A stretch of DNA of 14,067 bases, taken from an uncultured Holosporaceae bacterium. GTDB lineage: Bacteria; Pseudomonadota; Alphaproteobacteria; CAISOG01. Under the pieces are notes generated by a model. That model saw only the letters and a list, made by a program, of their open reading frames with translations. It had not been told where the DNA came from and made no database searches. The DNA lies in NCBI GenBank assembly GCA_903887035.1, contig CAISOG010000174.1:1-14067 (forward strand), written 5' to 3'. Shown piece after piece: positions 1 to 8,012 of this stretch (positions are counted from its first letter, which is position 1; every line of letters begins with the position of its first letter). The translations under genes were made by a program, and so were the position numbers.

Positions 1-2178
1 GATACGGGCCCCTGCGGCCCCAGCAGCGAGATTTTCATCGATTGTGGCGAACAGTTTGCCGGTGGCCCGCCCGGCAGTGCGGATCAGGATGGCGATCGCT
101 TTAAGGAAATTTGGAACCTGGTGTTCATGCAATATGAACAGTTGGCCGATGGCCGCCGCATCGCCCTGCCCAAACCATCCATCGACACGGGGATGGGGTT
201 TGAACGGTTGGTCAGCGTGTTGCAGGGCAGCTATGACAATTTTGCCACCGACTTGATTCGCCCGCTGATTGAGGCGTCGGCGGGATTGTCCAACACCGAT
301 CCTGATGGGGTGCATCGCTTTGGTCATCGGGTGATTGCCGATCATTTGCGCGCCACCTGCTTCCTGATTGCCGATGGCGTGCTGCCCAGCAATGAGGGGC
401 GCGGCTATGTCCTGCGGCGGATTATACGGCGGGCGTTGCGCCATGGGCACCAGCTGGGTCTGCATGAGCCGTTTTTGTACCGCCTGGTTCCCAATCTGAA
501 CAGCATCATGGGGGATGCCTATCCCGAATTGTTGCGCGCCGAAACCCTGATTACCGAGAGCATTTTGTTGGAGGAGAAGCGCTTCCTGGAAATGCTGGGG
601 CGCGGCCTGCACCTGTTGGCGGAGGAGACTAGTAAGCTGAGCCATGGGGGGACGCTGGACGGGGCGATCGCCTTTAAGCTGTACGACACCTTTGGCTTTC
701 CGTTGGATCTGACCACCGATGTGTTGCGCGAAAAGGGCTTAGCGGTTGATCATGCCAGTTTTGACAGCGCGATGGCTGCGCAAAAGGCGGCCGCGCGCAA
801 GGCATGGGTTGGCAGTGGTGACAGCAAGACCAGCACCCTGTGGTTCGACCTGAAACAGCGGCACGGTGCCAGCGAATTTTTGGGCTATAGCACCGAGGTG
901 GCGGCGGGGCAGCTGTTGGCGATTGTGCAGGACGGGGTTGAGGTGACGACGCTGGCGGCGGGGCAGGGGGGGGAGCTGTTGTTCAACCAAACCCCCTTCT
1001 ACGCCGAATCAGGTGGGCAGCAGGGGGATATCGGCCTGGCCACCACCACTACGGGGCAGGCGCAGGTGCAGGATACCAAAAAGCTGATTGACGGATTGCA
1101 TGTTCATCGGGTGCAGGTGGTGACGGGCACGCTGACCGTGGGGCAAGAGGCGCGGTTGCAGGTAGAGGGTAAGCATCGCGGCGGCCTGCGCGCGCACCAT
1201 TCCGCTACCCACCTGCTGCACGAAAGTTTGCGGCGGCGGTTGGGGGATCATGTCACGCAAAAGGGATCGCTGGTGGCGCCCGACTTTTTGCGCTTTGACT
1301 TCAGCCATCCCAAGCCGTTGAGCGTTGAGGAGGTGCAGGCGATTGAGGATGATGTGAACGCGCAGGTGCGGCGCAACCTGCCCACCACCACCCAACTGAT
1401 GACCCCGCAGGCGGCGATTGCGGCGGGGGCGATGGCGCTGTTTGGCGAAAAATATGGCGATGAGGTGCGGGTGGTCAGCATGGGTGGGGATGAGGGCGGC
1501 GCCCGTGCCAGCTACTCGACCGAGCTTTGCGGCGGCACCCATGTGCGGGCAACCGGCGATATAGGCCTGTTTAAGATTATTGAGGAAACGTCGGTGGCGG
1601 CGGGTATTCGCCGTATCAAAGCCCTGACCGGTAAGGCGGCGGAGGATTGGGTGCGCGACCAGCTGGCCAATTTGCAACAGATTGCCGCCAAGCTGAAAAC
1701 CGCCCCCCCCCTGGCGGCGGCGCGGGTGGAATCGCTGCTGACGGAGCAGCAGGCGCTGAAGCAACAGTTGGGGCAGCTGCGTCATCAGCTGTTGAGTGGT
1801 GGTGGCGGCGCGGGTGGCGGCGCGGCGGCGTCTGCCCCATCCGAAACCATCAACGGCATTGGCTTTGCCTGTCGGGTGTTTGACGATTTGCCGCCCGCCA
1901 AGCTGCGCGCGATGGCCGACAAGCTGAAACAAGATTTGGGCTCTGGCATCGTGCTGGTCGCCACCACGGCAGAGTCTAAGGTATCGCTGGCGGTGGGGGT
2001 CAGCGATGATTTGACCCAGCGGTTCGACGCCGTCACCCTGGTGCGGCAATTGGTGCCGATTATCGGTGGGCAGGGCGGCGGTGGCCGCCCCGATATGGCG
2101 CAGGCGGGGGGATCCCAGGTCGATCGCCTGGATGACGCCCTGGCCGAAATGCGCCGCGCCCTGGCCAGCGCGGGTTAG
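1..2178 (+). CDS. alaS: Alanyl-tRNA synthetase, 5' end missing (725 codons present)
   Basis: Class II synthetase that charges tRNA-Ala and clears mischarged Ser/Gly-tRNA in the cytoplasm. The frame is open from base 1, where it reads DTGPCGPSSEIF, a conserved stretch of the catalytic domain, so roughly the first 160-175 residues lie outside the window; the ATG and GTG codons near 121 are internal. Seen in order: the end of the aminoacylation core (LPKPSIDTGMGFERL), the tRNA-binding helical region (SNEGRGYVLRRIIRRALRHG), the editing domain with zinc-type ligands HSATH (bases 1198-1212) and CGGTH (1528-1542), a coiled-coil stretch, a Gly/Ala linker (1798-1830) and the C-Ala domain ending in GGGGRPDMAQAGG. 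All expected motifs are intact. The stop is TAG at 2176-2178, and a small SDHAF4-type gene follows after 13 bases, suggesting co-transcription. Identification is very secure. Confidence 0.97.
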   Translation, partial: DTGPCGPSSEIFIDCGEQFAGGPPGSADQDGDRFKEIWNLVFMQYEQLADGRRIALPKPSIDTGMGFERLVSVLQGSYDNFATDLIRPLIEASAGLSNTDPDGVHRFGHRVIADHLRATCFLIADGVLPSNEGRGYVLRRIIRRALRHGHQLGLHEPFLYRLVPNLNSIMGDAYPELLRAETLITESILLEEKRFLEMLGRGLHLLAEETSKLSHGGTLDGAIAFKLYDTFGFPLDLTTDVLREKGLAVDHASFDSAMAAQKAAARKAWVGSGDSKTSTLWFDLKQRHGASEFLGYSTEVAAGQLLAIVQDGVEVTTLAAGQGGELLFNQTPFYAESGGQQGDIGLATTTTGQAQVQDTKKLIDGLHVHRVQVVTGTLTVGQEARLQVEGKHRGGLRAHHSATHLLHESLRRRLGDHVTQKGSLVAPDFLRFDFSHPKPLSVEEVQAIEDDVNAQVRRNLPTTTQLMTPQAAIAAGAMALFGEKYGDEVRVVSMGGDEGGARASYSTELCGGTHVRATGDIGLFKIIEETSVAAGIRRIKALTGKAAEDWVRDQLANLQQIAAKLKTAPPLAAARVESLLTEQQALKQQLGQLRHQLLSGGGGAGGGAAASAPSETINGIGFACRVFDDLPPAKLRAMADKLKQDLGSGIVLVATTAESKVSLAVGVSDDLTQRFDAVTLVRQLVPIIGGQGGGGRPDMAQAGGSQVDRLDDALAEMRRALASAG

Positions 2179-2191
2179 CGGGGGGCGAAAC

Positions 2192-2416
2192 ATGACGCAA
2201 CCCCCGAAAGCACCGCCAGCATCAGGAAAACCACTGATCCAGGAATCTGAGGTGCCGCCCACCCCATCGCCCGCCATCCCTAATGACCAGGCGCCTGATA
2301 AAGCCATTGCGCCCCTGGACACCGCCGACTGGCCACGCGAAATCGGCGGCAAGCCAGGGTTGGAACCCACCCGCTATGGCGATTGGGAAGTCAACGGCCG
2401 CTGCACGGATTTTTAG
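2192..2416 (+). CDS. DUF1674 / SDHAF4-type succinate dehydrogenase assembly factor, 74 aa
   Basis: Small soluble protein. Its C-terminal half, REIGGKPGLEPTRYGDWEVN followed by GRCTDF at the very end, is the signature of the DUF1674 family, the bacterial relatives of mitochondrial SDHAF4/Sdh8. In eukaryotes that factor binds the flavinylated SdhA subunit before it joins SdhB; the same role here is inferred from the family. The first 45 or so residues are rich in Pro and Ala and look disordered. ATG at 2192 is chosen because it is preceded by a G-rich stretch (GGGGGCG) that can act as ribosome-binding site and because it begins 13 bases after the alaS stop. Longer in-frame starts would run back into alaS and give Arg-rich sequence unlike the family. 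Probably co-transcribed with alaS; the sdh genes are not in the window. Confidence 0.88.
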   Translation: MTQPPKAPPASGKPLIQESEVPPTPSPAIPNDQAPDKAIAPLDTADWPREIGGKPGLEPTRYGDWEVNGRCTDF

Positions 2417-2569
2417 GCGGCTGGTTATCCGCGGGTGGGCAAAGTCTTAGCAAGTCGCCCTCAACCACGACAACGCAGCCTATACACAGCGCGCAATAGC
2501 GGCTTTACCAAAGGCGGTTTTGGCCATAAAACAACAGATAACCTCCTCCACAACCCCATGTGATCTGCC
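2417..2569. other. Intergenic region upstream of ppdK
   Basis: These 153 bases hold no credible gene. Just after the DUF1674 stop is a short GCGG/CCGC inverted repeat (2417-2420 with 2429-2432) that is too weak to call a terminator. At 2508-2523 there is an inverted repeat CCAAA-N6-TTTGG. It lies between a TTTACC hexamer (2504-2509) and an AT-rich CATAAAAC stretch (2525-2532), a poor match to a promoter. No Shine-Dalgarno sequence precedes the ppdK ATG; the CCTCCTCC nearby is the complement of one, not the site itself. Confidence 0.5.
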
Positions 2570-5287
2570 ATGACCCAAATGACCCCCATGACTTATGTGT
2601 TTCCCTTTGCCATGGGAACTGCCACGGGAACTGCCGCGGGAACTGCCGCGGGAACTGCCGCGGGAACTGGGTTGGCGCAACAGCCGACCCCCGCCGCGCT
2701 GCCCGACCGAATGGTGCTGGGCGGTAAGGGGGCGGGGTTGGTGGAGATGAGCGCGCTGGGGCTGCCTGTACCGCCCGGCTTTACCCTGACCACCGCGGTC
2801 TGCCGTGCCTATTACGCCAATGGTCAAGATGGCCAACGCTATCCCGATGGGTTGGAGGCTGAGGTGGAACAGGCGTTGCAGCTGTTGGAAACTCAGATGC
2901 AGGCGCGGTTGGGCGATGCCGATGCCCCGCTGTTGGTGTCGGTGCGGTCGGGCGCGCCCGTTTCGATGCCTGGCATGATGGATACCATCCTGAACCTGGG
3001 GCTGAACGACGAAACGGTTGAGGGGCTGGCACGCCTAAGCAACAATCCGCGCTTTGCCTATGACAGCTATCGCCGCCTGATTCAAATGTTCGGCGGGGTG
3101 GTGTTGGAAATTCCCCATGAGCATTTTGATGCGGTGCTGAACGACCGCAAGGTGCAACAAGGGTTGCTGTTGGATCACGAAATGACCGCACAGGATTGGC
3201 AGGCGGTGATTGCTGGCTATCAACAGGTGGTGTTGGAGGTGACGGGGCAACCCTTTCCCCAGGATACCAGGGTACAGCTGTGGTCGGCCATCCGCGCCGT
3301 CTTTTTAAGTTGGAATGGGGAACGGGCACAGGTCTATCGCCGCCTGAACGGGATTGATGAGGCGATGGGGACGGCGGTGACGGTGCAGACAATGGTGTTC
3401 GGCAACCGCGGCGATACCAGCGCGACGGGGGTGGCCTTTACCCGCCATCCCAGCACGGGGGAAAAGGCGCTGTGGGGCGAATATCTGATTAACGCGCAGG
3501 GTGAGGATGTGGTGGCGGGTATCCGCACGCCGCAATCGATTACCCTGGCGGCCAAGCAGGCGGCGGGGCTTAGTGAGCCATCGATGGAAGAATCGATGCC
3601 CGATCCCTATCAACAGCTGGTGCGGGTGGCCAATCAGTTAGAGCAGCACTATCGCGATATGCAGGATATTGAGTTCACGGTGCAGGAGGGGCGACTGTAT
3701 CTGTTGCAAACCCGTGCGGGCAAACGCAGCGCGGCGGCAGCGGCGCAGATTGCGGTCGATTTGGTAACGGAAAAGCTGGCCGATCCTGCCCGCGCCCTTA
3801 ACCTGATTGACCCCGAAAATTTGCAACAGTTGTTGCACCCGCAGATTGATTCGGCCGCCCCCCGCAACGTGATTGCACGCGGCCTGCCCGCCAGCCCTGG
3901 CGCCGCCAGTGGCCGCCCCGTCTTTTCAGCGGAGGAGGCGGTGCGGCGTGCCAGCAGTGGTGAGTCGGTGATCCTGGTGCGCGATGAAACCTCGCCAGAG
4001 GATATTGCGGGCATGCATGCGGCCAAAGGCATCCTAACCCTGCGTGGGGGGATGACCAGCCATGCGGCGGTGGTGGCGCGTGGCATGGGGCGCCCCTGCG
4101 TGGTGGGGGCGAGCAGCCTGCAACTGTTGCCCGACCAGGCGGGCTTTCGCGTCGGCGATCACACCATCGGCCATGACCAGCTGATTAGTTTGGATGGCGC
4201 GAAGGGGGAGGTGATTTTGGGTTCGGTGGCGCTGGTTCCCCCCACCCCCAGCCCCGCCCTGGAACAGCTGCTAAGCTGGGCGGAACAAAGCCGCGGTCTG
4301 GCGGTGCGCGCCAATGCCGACACGCCAGAGGATGCGCGGGTGGCACGCAGCTTTGGTGCAACCGGCATCGGCCTGTGTCGTACCGAACATATGTTTTTCG
4401 CGGCGGAGCGGATTGCCGCCATGCGGGCGATGATCCTGGCCGACAATGTGGCGGAGCGGCAACAGGCCTTGGCCAGACTGCTGCCCATGCAAAAATCGGA
4501 CTTTGTTGGGATTTTTAAGGAAATGGCGGGCTATCCCGTCACCATCCGCCTGCTGGATCCCCCTCTGCATGAGTTTTTGCCGCATGGCGAGCAGGAGGTG
4601 GCGGCGGTGGCCGCCCTGATGGGGGTGTCGGCCGAAAAGCTGGCGGGGCGTGCCAAAATGCTGGCGGAGGCTAACCCGATGCTGGGTCATCGCGGTTGCC
4701 GCCTGGCCATCACCTATCCCGAAATTTACGCGATGCAGGTGCAGGCGATTTTGGAGGCGGCGGCCGAGGTGAACGCCGAATTGGGCGCGGGGCAGGCTGT
4801 GCCCGAAATTATGATCCCGCTGACCGCGACTTTGAGTGAGCTGGTGCGGATGAAGGAGCTGGTGGCCAGGGTGGCGGCGGGCGTGCCCAATGCGCCCACC
4901 TATCTGTTCGGCACGATGATCGAACTGCCGCGCGCCTGCCTGATTGCGGGAGAATTGGCCAGCATTTGTGACTTTTTCTCTTTCGGAACCAATGACTTAA
5001 CCCAAACAACCTGGGGGCTATCGCGCGATGACGCGGGCAGCTTCCTCCCCAGTTATGAGGCGGAACGGTTGATCGCGGTGGATCCCTTCAAAAGCCTGGA
5101 TCAGCAGGGCGTGGGGCAGCTGATGCGGATGGCGGTGGAGTCGGGCAGGGCGGCTAACCCGGGGCTAAAAATCGGCATTTGCGGCGAACATGGCGGCGAT
5201 CCCGCCAGCGTCAAATTCTGCCGCAGCTTAGGACTAAACTACGTCTCCTGCTCCCCCTACCGCGTGGTGGTGGCACGGTTGAGTTAA
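2570..5287 (+). CDS. ppdK: Pyruvate, phosphate dikinase, 905 aa
   Basis: Interconverts pyruvate + ATP + Pi and PEP + AMP + PPi in the cytoplasm, in the glycolytic or gluconeogenic direction. Seen: nucleotide-binding domain with GGKGAGL (Lys53) and SVRSGAPVSMPGMMDT (124 on); the conserved FTRHPSTGEKALWGEYLINA; the swivelling phosphohistidine domain with GGMTSHAAVVARGMG, catalytic His498; and the TIM-barrel PEP/pyruvate domain with GLCRTEHMFF and ICGEHGG, catalytic Cys871. In plant enzymes the Thr two residues before the His is the target of the PDRP regulatory kinase; that Thr is present (Thr496), but no PDRP gene is in the window. Odd: the N-terminus is about 30 residues longer before the first conserved Lys than in the Clostridium symbiosum enzyme as I recall it, because of a Gly-Thr-Ala repeat. 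An in-frame TGA lies just upstream, so 2570 is the earliest start; ATGs at 2579, 2588 and 2612 are alternatives, none with a clear ribosome-binding site. Confidence 0.96.
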   Translation: MTQMTPMTYVFPFAMGTATGTAAGTAAGTAAGTGLAQQPTPAALPDRMVLGGKGAGLVEMSALGLPVPPGFTLTTAVCRAYYANGQDGQRYPDGLEAEVEQALQLLETQMQARLGDADAPLLVSVRSGAPVSMPGMMDTILNLGLNDETVEGLARLSNNPRFAYDSYRRLIQMFGGVVLEIPHEHFDAVLNDRKVQQGLLLDHEMTAQDWQAVIAGYQQVVLEVTGQPFPQDTRVQLWSAIRAVFLSWNGERAQVYRRLNGIDEAMGTAVTVQTMVFGNRGDTSATGVAFTRHPSTGEKALWGEYLINAQGEDVVAGIRTPQSITLAAKQAAGLSEPSMEESMPDPYQQLVRVANQLEQHYRDMQDIEFTVQEGRLYLLQTRAGKRSAAAAAQIAVDLVTEKLADPARALNLIDPENLQQLLHPQIDSAAPRNVIARGLPASPGAASGRPVFSAEEAVRRASSGESVILVRDETSPEDIAGMHAAKGILTLRGGMTSHAAVVARGMGRPCVVGASSLQLLPDQAGFRVGDHTIGHDQLISLDGAKGEVILGSVALVPPTPSPALEQLLSWAEQSRGLAVRANADTPEDARVARSFGATGIGLCRTEHMFFAAERIAAMRAMILADNVAERQQALARLLPMQKSDFVGIFKEMAGYPVTIRLLDPPLHEFLPHGEQEVAAVAALMGVSAEKLAGRAKMLAEANPMLGHRGCRLAITYPEIYAMQVQAILEAAAEVNAELGAGQAVPEIMIPLTATLSELVRMKELVARVAAGVPNAPTYLFGTMIELPRACLIAGELASICDFFSFGTNDLTQTTWGLSRDDAGSFLPSYEAERLIAVDPFKSLDQQGVGQLMRMAVESGRAANPGLKIGICGEHGGDPASVKFCRSLGLNYVSCSPYRVVVARLS
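2615..2668 (+). repeat. 12-base tandem repeat inside ppdK (4.5 copies)
   Basis: The unit is GGAACTGCCGCG, encoding Gly-Thr-Ala-Ala. Copy 1 (2615-2626) differs by one base (ACG for GCG); copies 2-4 (2627-2662) are identical; a half copy GGAACT follows (2663-2668). It encodes residues 16-33 of PPDK. The unit is a multiple of three, so gain or loss of copies keeps the frame. Confidence 0.95.
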
Positions 5288-5293
5288 GCGCCA

Positions 5294-5317
5294 GCCCCCT
5301 ACCTAAGGCGCGGGGGC
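5294..5317. terminator. Possible hairpin between convergent ppdK and tolC
   Basis: GCCCCC at 5294-5299 and GGGGGC at 5312-5317 form a perfect 6-pair GC stem with a 12-base loop. A competing GCGCC/GGCGC pairing exists at 5288-5292 and 5307-5311. The stem spans the tolC stop codon and lies just after the ppdK stop. No T-run follows on either strand, so intrinsic termination is uncertain. Confidence 0.3.
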
Positions 5318-6730
5318 GGGTGCAGCAACAGTAGCGGCGGGCTGGATGGCATCGCCAGCGGCGGCCAGCAAATCGCCTAGCTGGCGGCGGGATAGGCGGC
5401 CAATCGCGGCGCGCAGGCCAAGGTTGCTAAGCCGCACCCCCGTTTCCGCCTGCACCAGCCCAACCTGGGCATTCAACAATTCCCGTTCAGCATTCAACAC
5501 GTCCAGGGTGGTGCGTTGGCCATATTGCGCCTCCTCCCGCACGCCTTTAAGGGCGCGATCGGCGGCGGTCACCGCGGCGGTAAAGGCTTCCTGTTGGACG
5601 CGGTTGGAGGCCAATTCGTTCCAAACGCGGCTGACCTCCTGCGCGACCTGCCGCTCGCTTTGCCGCAACAGCCGTTCGGCCTGATCCTGATTGGCACGCG
5701 CCACCGCGATGCGGCCTGTGGTGCTGCCGCCCGTGTACAGTGGCATGCTCAGCAACAGGCCACCCCGATACACCGTCGCTTCACGATCCTTGCTGGACAC
5801 ATCGTTTTGATAGCCGGCGCTGGCGGTGGCATCCAGGCTGGGATAGCGTTCGGCCTCCGCCTGTTGCAGGGCGTGGCGCGCGGCCAGCAATTTGGCCTGA
5901 TTCTGGCGAATGCGGGGATGTTCCTTTGCCGCGATGGCCAGCAGGTCGGGCAGCGGCAGGGACAATTCCTGCAGCGGGCGATCCAGCATCTCAGCCGCTG
6001 GCTCACCCGTTAAGGCCTGATAGGTTGATTCGGCGGCGCTAAGGCGGCTGTTGGCGGCGCTTAAATCGGCCTGAATGCTGGCCAGCCGCGCCTTGGCCTG
6101 CGCCACATCGGTGGCGGTCAGCTGGCCAACCGAAAAGGCCAACTCGGTCTGGCGCAACTGCTCCGCGATAATGGTTTGGGTGGTGCTGTTCAGCTTTACG
6201 ACCTGTTTGGCGCGAATCAGCTCATAAAAATTGGTCGCGCTGGTCAGCAGCAGTTGGCGTTCGGTTTCCTCCTCCGCGGCGGCAGCCGCATCGGCATTGG
6301 CCTTAGCCGCATCCTCAGCGGCCAACAATCCGCCGCCGTGAAACAAGGCCTGGCGCAGGGCTAATGCCCCCTCACGCGGGGTGGTGGATATATCCGCGCT
6401 GCCGACATTGCGAGTTTGCTGGCTGGCGATACTGCCCGCCGCCGACAATTGCGGCAACCGCGCCCCAAAGGCAACATCGACGCCCGCCGCCGCCGCCTGC
6501 CTCGCGCTTTGGGCGGCTGCCAAACCAGGCTCATTCCGCAAAACCAGGTCAAAGACTTGCAACAGGTCTTTGACCGCTTGGCCTGGGGGCTGCGCTGCGG
6601 GCATCGCGGTGGGGGCAGCTGTTCCCGTTGAAGATGGCTCAGCCGCTGACTGTGCCCAGCCTGTGCCAATTGGTGCCGTGGTCGTTAAAACCATCAGCAG
6701 CAGGGTGGAAAACAGCCTAATAGGGTTCAT
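5303..6730 (-). CDS. tolC: TolC-family outer membrane efflux/secretion protein, 475 aa
   Basis: Outer membrane channel with periplasmic alpha-barrel that partners inner membrane transporters and adaptor proteins for type I secretion or drug efflux. The N-terminus MNPIRLFSTLLLMVLTTTAP is a signal peptide with probable cleavage near GWA-QS. The mature part has the two OEP repeats: a long Ala/Gln/Glu-rich helical region, the conserved YPSLDATASAGYQ strand, SMPLYTGGSTTGRIAVARAN, and the closing QYGQRTTLDVLNAERELLNA motif, all standard for TolC. The C-terminus ends in a Pro-Ala run (APAPAP). It begins 21 bases after the rhodanese stop on the same strand, with no clear ribosome-binding site, so it is probably the last gene of the pcm-AEC-rhodanese-tolC transcript. 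No adaptor or ABC transporter is in the window, so the substrate is unknown. Confidence 0.93.
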   Translation of the reverse strand: MNPIRLFSTLLLMVLTTTAPIGTGWAQSAAEPSSTGTAAPTAMPAAQPPGQAVKDLLQVFDLVLRNEPGLAAAQSARQAAAAGVDVAFGARLPQLSAAGSIASQQTRNVGSADISTTPREGALALRQALFHGGGLLAAEDAAKANADAAAAAEEETERQLLLTSATNFYELIRAKQVVKLNSTTQTIIAEQLRQTELAFSVGQLTATDVAQAKARLASIQADLSAANSRLSAAESTYQALTGEPAAEMLDRPLQELSLPLPDLLAIAAKEHPRIRQNQAKLLAARHALQQAEAERYPSLDATASAGYQNDVSSKDREATVYRGGLLLSMPLYTGGSTTGRIAVARANQDQAERLLRQSERQVAQEVSRVWNELASNRVQQEAFTAAVTAADRALKGVREEAQYGQRTTLDVLNAERELLNAQVGLVQAETGVRLSNLGLRAAIGRLSRRQLGDLLAAAGDAIQPAATVAAPAPAP

Positions 6731-6751
6731 GGCAATAACGAAAAACGGGGG

Positions 6752-7081
6752 CTAATAACGGGGCAGGGTGGGGTCAATTTCTTGTGACCAGCGGTCGATG
6801 CCGCCCTTAAGGCTTTGCACCTGCCCAAACCCCTGTTGCAACAGGAACTGGGCGGCTTGCAGGCTGCGCACCCCATGGTGGCACAGGGTAACGGTGGGCA
6901 GGGTGGGATCCAACTCCTGCCACCGCTGTGGCAATTCCTGCAGCACCAGGTGGCGGGCATGGGGCAGCGTGCCAATCGCCACCTCCTCCTGACGGCGGAC
7001 ATCGACCAGCTGAAGCCTGGTGGCGGCCTGGCCATCCTGAAGCAACTGATGCAATTCTTGGGGGGTGATTTCGATGGTCAT
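6752..7081 (-). CDS. Single-domain rhodanese (sulfurtransferase), 109 aa
   Basis: Small cytoplasmic rhodanese domain; such proteins carry sulfane sulfur on a Cys persulfide. The sequence has the family's landmarks: LVDVRRQEEVAIGTLPHARH (CH2A-type motif, residues 25-44), the active-site loop CHHGVRS with catalytic Cys67, and the closing LKGGIDRW motif (91-98). The loop of six residues, C-H-H-G-V-R, fits true sulfurtransferases rather than Cdc25-like phosphatases, whose loop is longer. No signal peptide. It starts 4 bases after the stop of the AEC permease and is followed after 21 bases by tolC, so it sits inside an operon. The physiological sulfur acceptor cannot be read from the sequence. Confidence 0.92.
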   Translation of the reverse strand: MTIEITPQELHQLLQDGQAATRLQLVDVRRQEEVAIGTLPHARHLVLQELPQRWQELDPTLPTVTLCHHGVRSLQAAQFLLQQGFGQVQSLKGGIDRWSQEIDPTLPRY

Positions 7082-7085
7082 GGTT

Positions 7086-8012
7086 TCAGCTTACCCAGCT
7101 TAGCAAAATCGGCAAGACAAATGGCAGCACCACAATCGCCAAAACCGTGCTGATCATCACCAGGCTGGCCGCCTTTTGCACCGGCATATCGTTTTGGGCG
7201 GCATAGGCAGTGGTGTTGGCGGCAATTGGGCAGACGGCCACCACCATTAAGCATTGCGCCATAATTGGACTCAAAAAATTGATGAAGGCTTTATCAAAGG
7301 CGATAATGAGCAAGGCAATAGCTGGCAGCATTATAAATTTGCCAAAAAGGCCGACTCCAATCAATTGATAATCCCATTTGAAATGCCTTTGATTGGCCAA
7401 CGCAAGTCCAACCAGCATGATGCCCAGGCAGATATACGCCCCCTTTGCCACCTCCCAAAATTTCATCAAGGGTGCTGGCAGGCCAATTTGCATGATTGAA
7501 AGAACAAAACCAATCGCCATGCCATAAAGCACGGGCAGCCGTGATACCCGCCGCAGCGCATCCTTAACAGTCAGGTTCCCTCTGGCAACATAGTAGTAGC
7601 CAATGGTATCGCCGAAAATAACGGTGCCGAGATAGGAAATCATGTAAATGCCGACTTGGTCGTTTCCTAACAGGGCTAAGGCGACTGGCAATCCAAAAAA
7701 GCCTGTATTACCTGAACCAGCGGCAATAGGCAGCAGATAGACGGCAATCTTATCATCCACCAATCGCCTGCCCAACCACAGACTGATAAACCCCACCACG
7801 CAGCACAGGGCAAAACCCACAACAGGCAGCAACAAAACTTCGGGAGTAAAAGTCAGTTGCGCGACGGCACCCCCTACCACGACTGGCACAAAGCCGTAAA
7901 TCAGCAAGAACGCAACCGATTTCAAATCCACCTGATGCAGCTTGCCCAGTACATAGCCCAATCCAACCAGCAGGGCGATGGACAAAAAGGTGGGGAACAG
8001 CTGGTGAAACAT
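7086..8012 (-). CDS. AEC (auxin efflux carrier) family permease, 308 aa
   Basis: Inner membrane transporter of the AEC/MTR family (PF03547 type); bacterial members mostly carry organic acids such as malate or malonate, but the substrate is not predictable here. About ten hydrophobic segments are visible, starting with FPTFLSIALLVGLGYVLG. The family's half-site motifs are GSGNTGFFGLPVALALLG in the first half and PIAANTTAYAAQ followed by the last two helices in the second. The start is ATG at 8012, preferred to a TTG one codon upstream; ribosome-binding site weak. It lies 32 bases after pcm and 4 before the rhodanese. Odd: it is A+T-rich. I count about 46% G+C over 7261-7680, with 33% and 40% in the first two 60-base lines, against 55-72% in the alaS and SulP lines I counted. 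This suggests a different origin from its neighbours. Confidence 0.9.
   Translation of the reverse strand: MFHQLFPTFLSIALLVGLGYVLGKLHQVDLKSVAFLLIYGFVPVVVGGAVAQLTFTPEVLLLPVVGFALCCVVGFISLWLGRRLVDDKIAVYLLPIAAGSGNTGFFGLPVALALLGNDQVGIYMISYLGTVIFGDTIGYYYVARGNLTVKDALRRVSRLPVLYGMAIGFVLSIMQIGLPAPLMKFWEVAKGAYICLGIMLVGLALANQRHFKWDYQLIGVGLFGKFIMLPAIALLIIAFDKAFINFLSPIMAQCLMVVAVCPIAANTTAYAAQNDMPVQKAASLVMISTVLAIVVLPFVLPILLSWVS

Noticed and set aside
93..673. GCGATCGC octamers resembling the cyanobacterial HIP1 repeat
   Set aside because: I noticed only two copies, both within alaS codons for Ala-Ile-Ala type sequence; there is no enrichment and the gene content is alphaproteobacterial.
1009..2370. Long open frame of 453 codons on the minus strand opposite alaS
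   Set aside because: It is a high-G+C shadow. The sequence is Arg/His/Pro/Gln-rich with no family motif, and the plus strand encodes intact AlaRS domains throughout and then the SDHAF4-type gene.
2781..3392. Pro/Ser-rich open frame of 203 codons opposite ppdK
   Set aside because: Composition is that of a shadow frame; the plus strand carries conserved PPDK motifs over the same bases.
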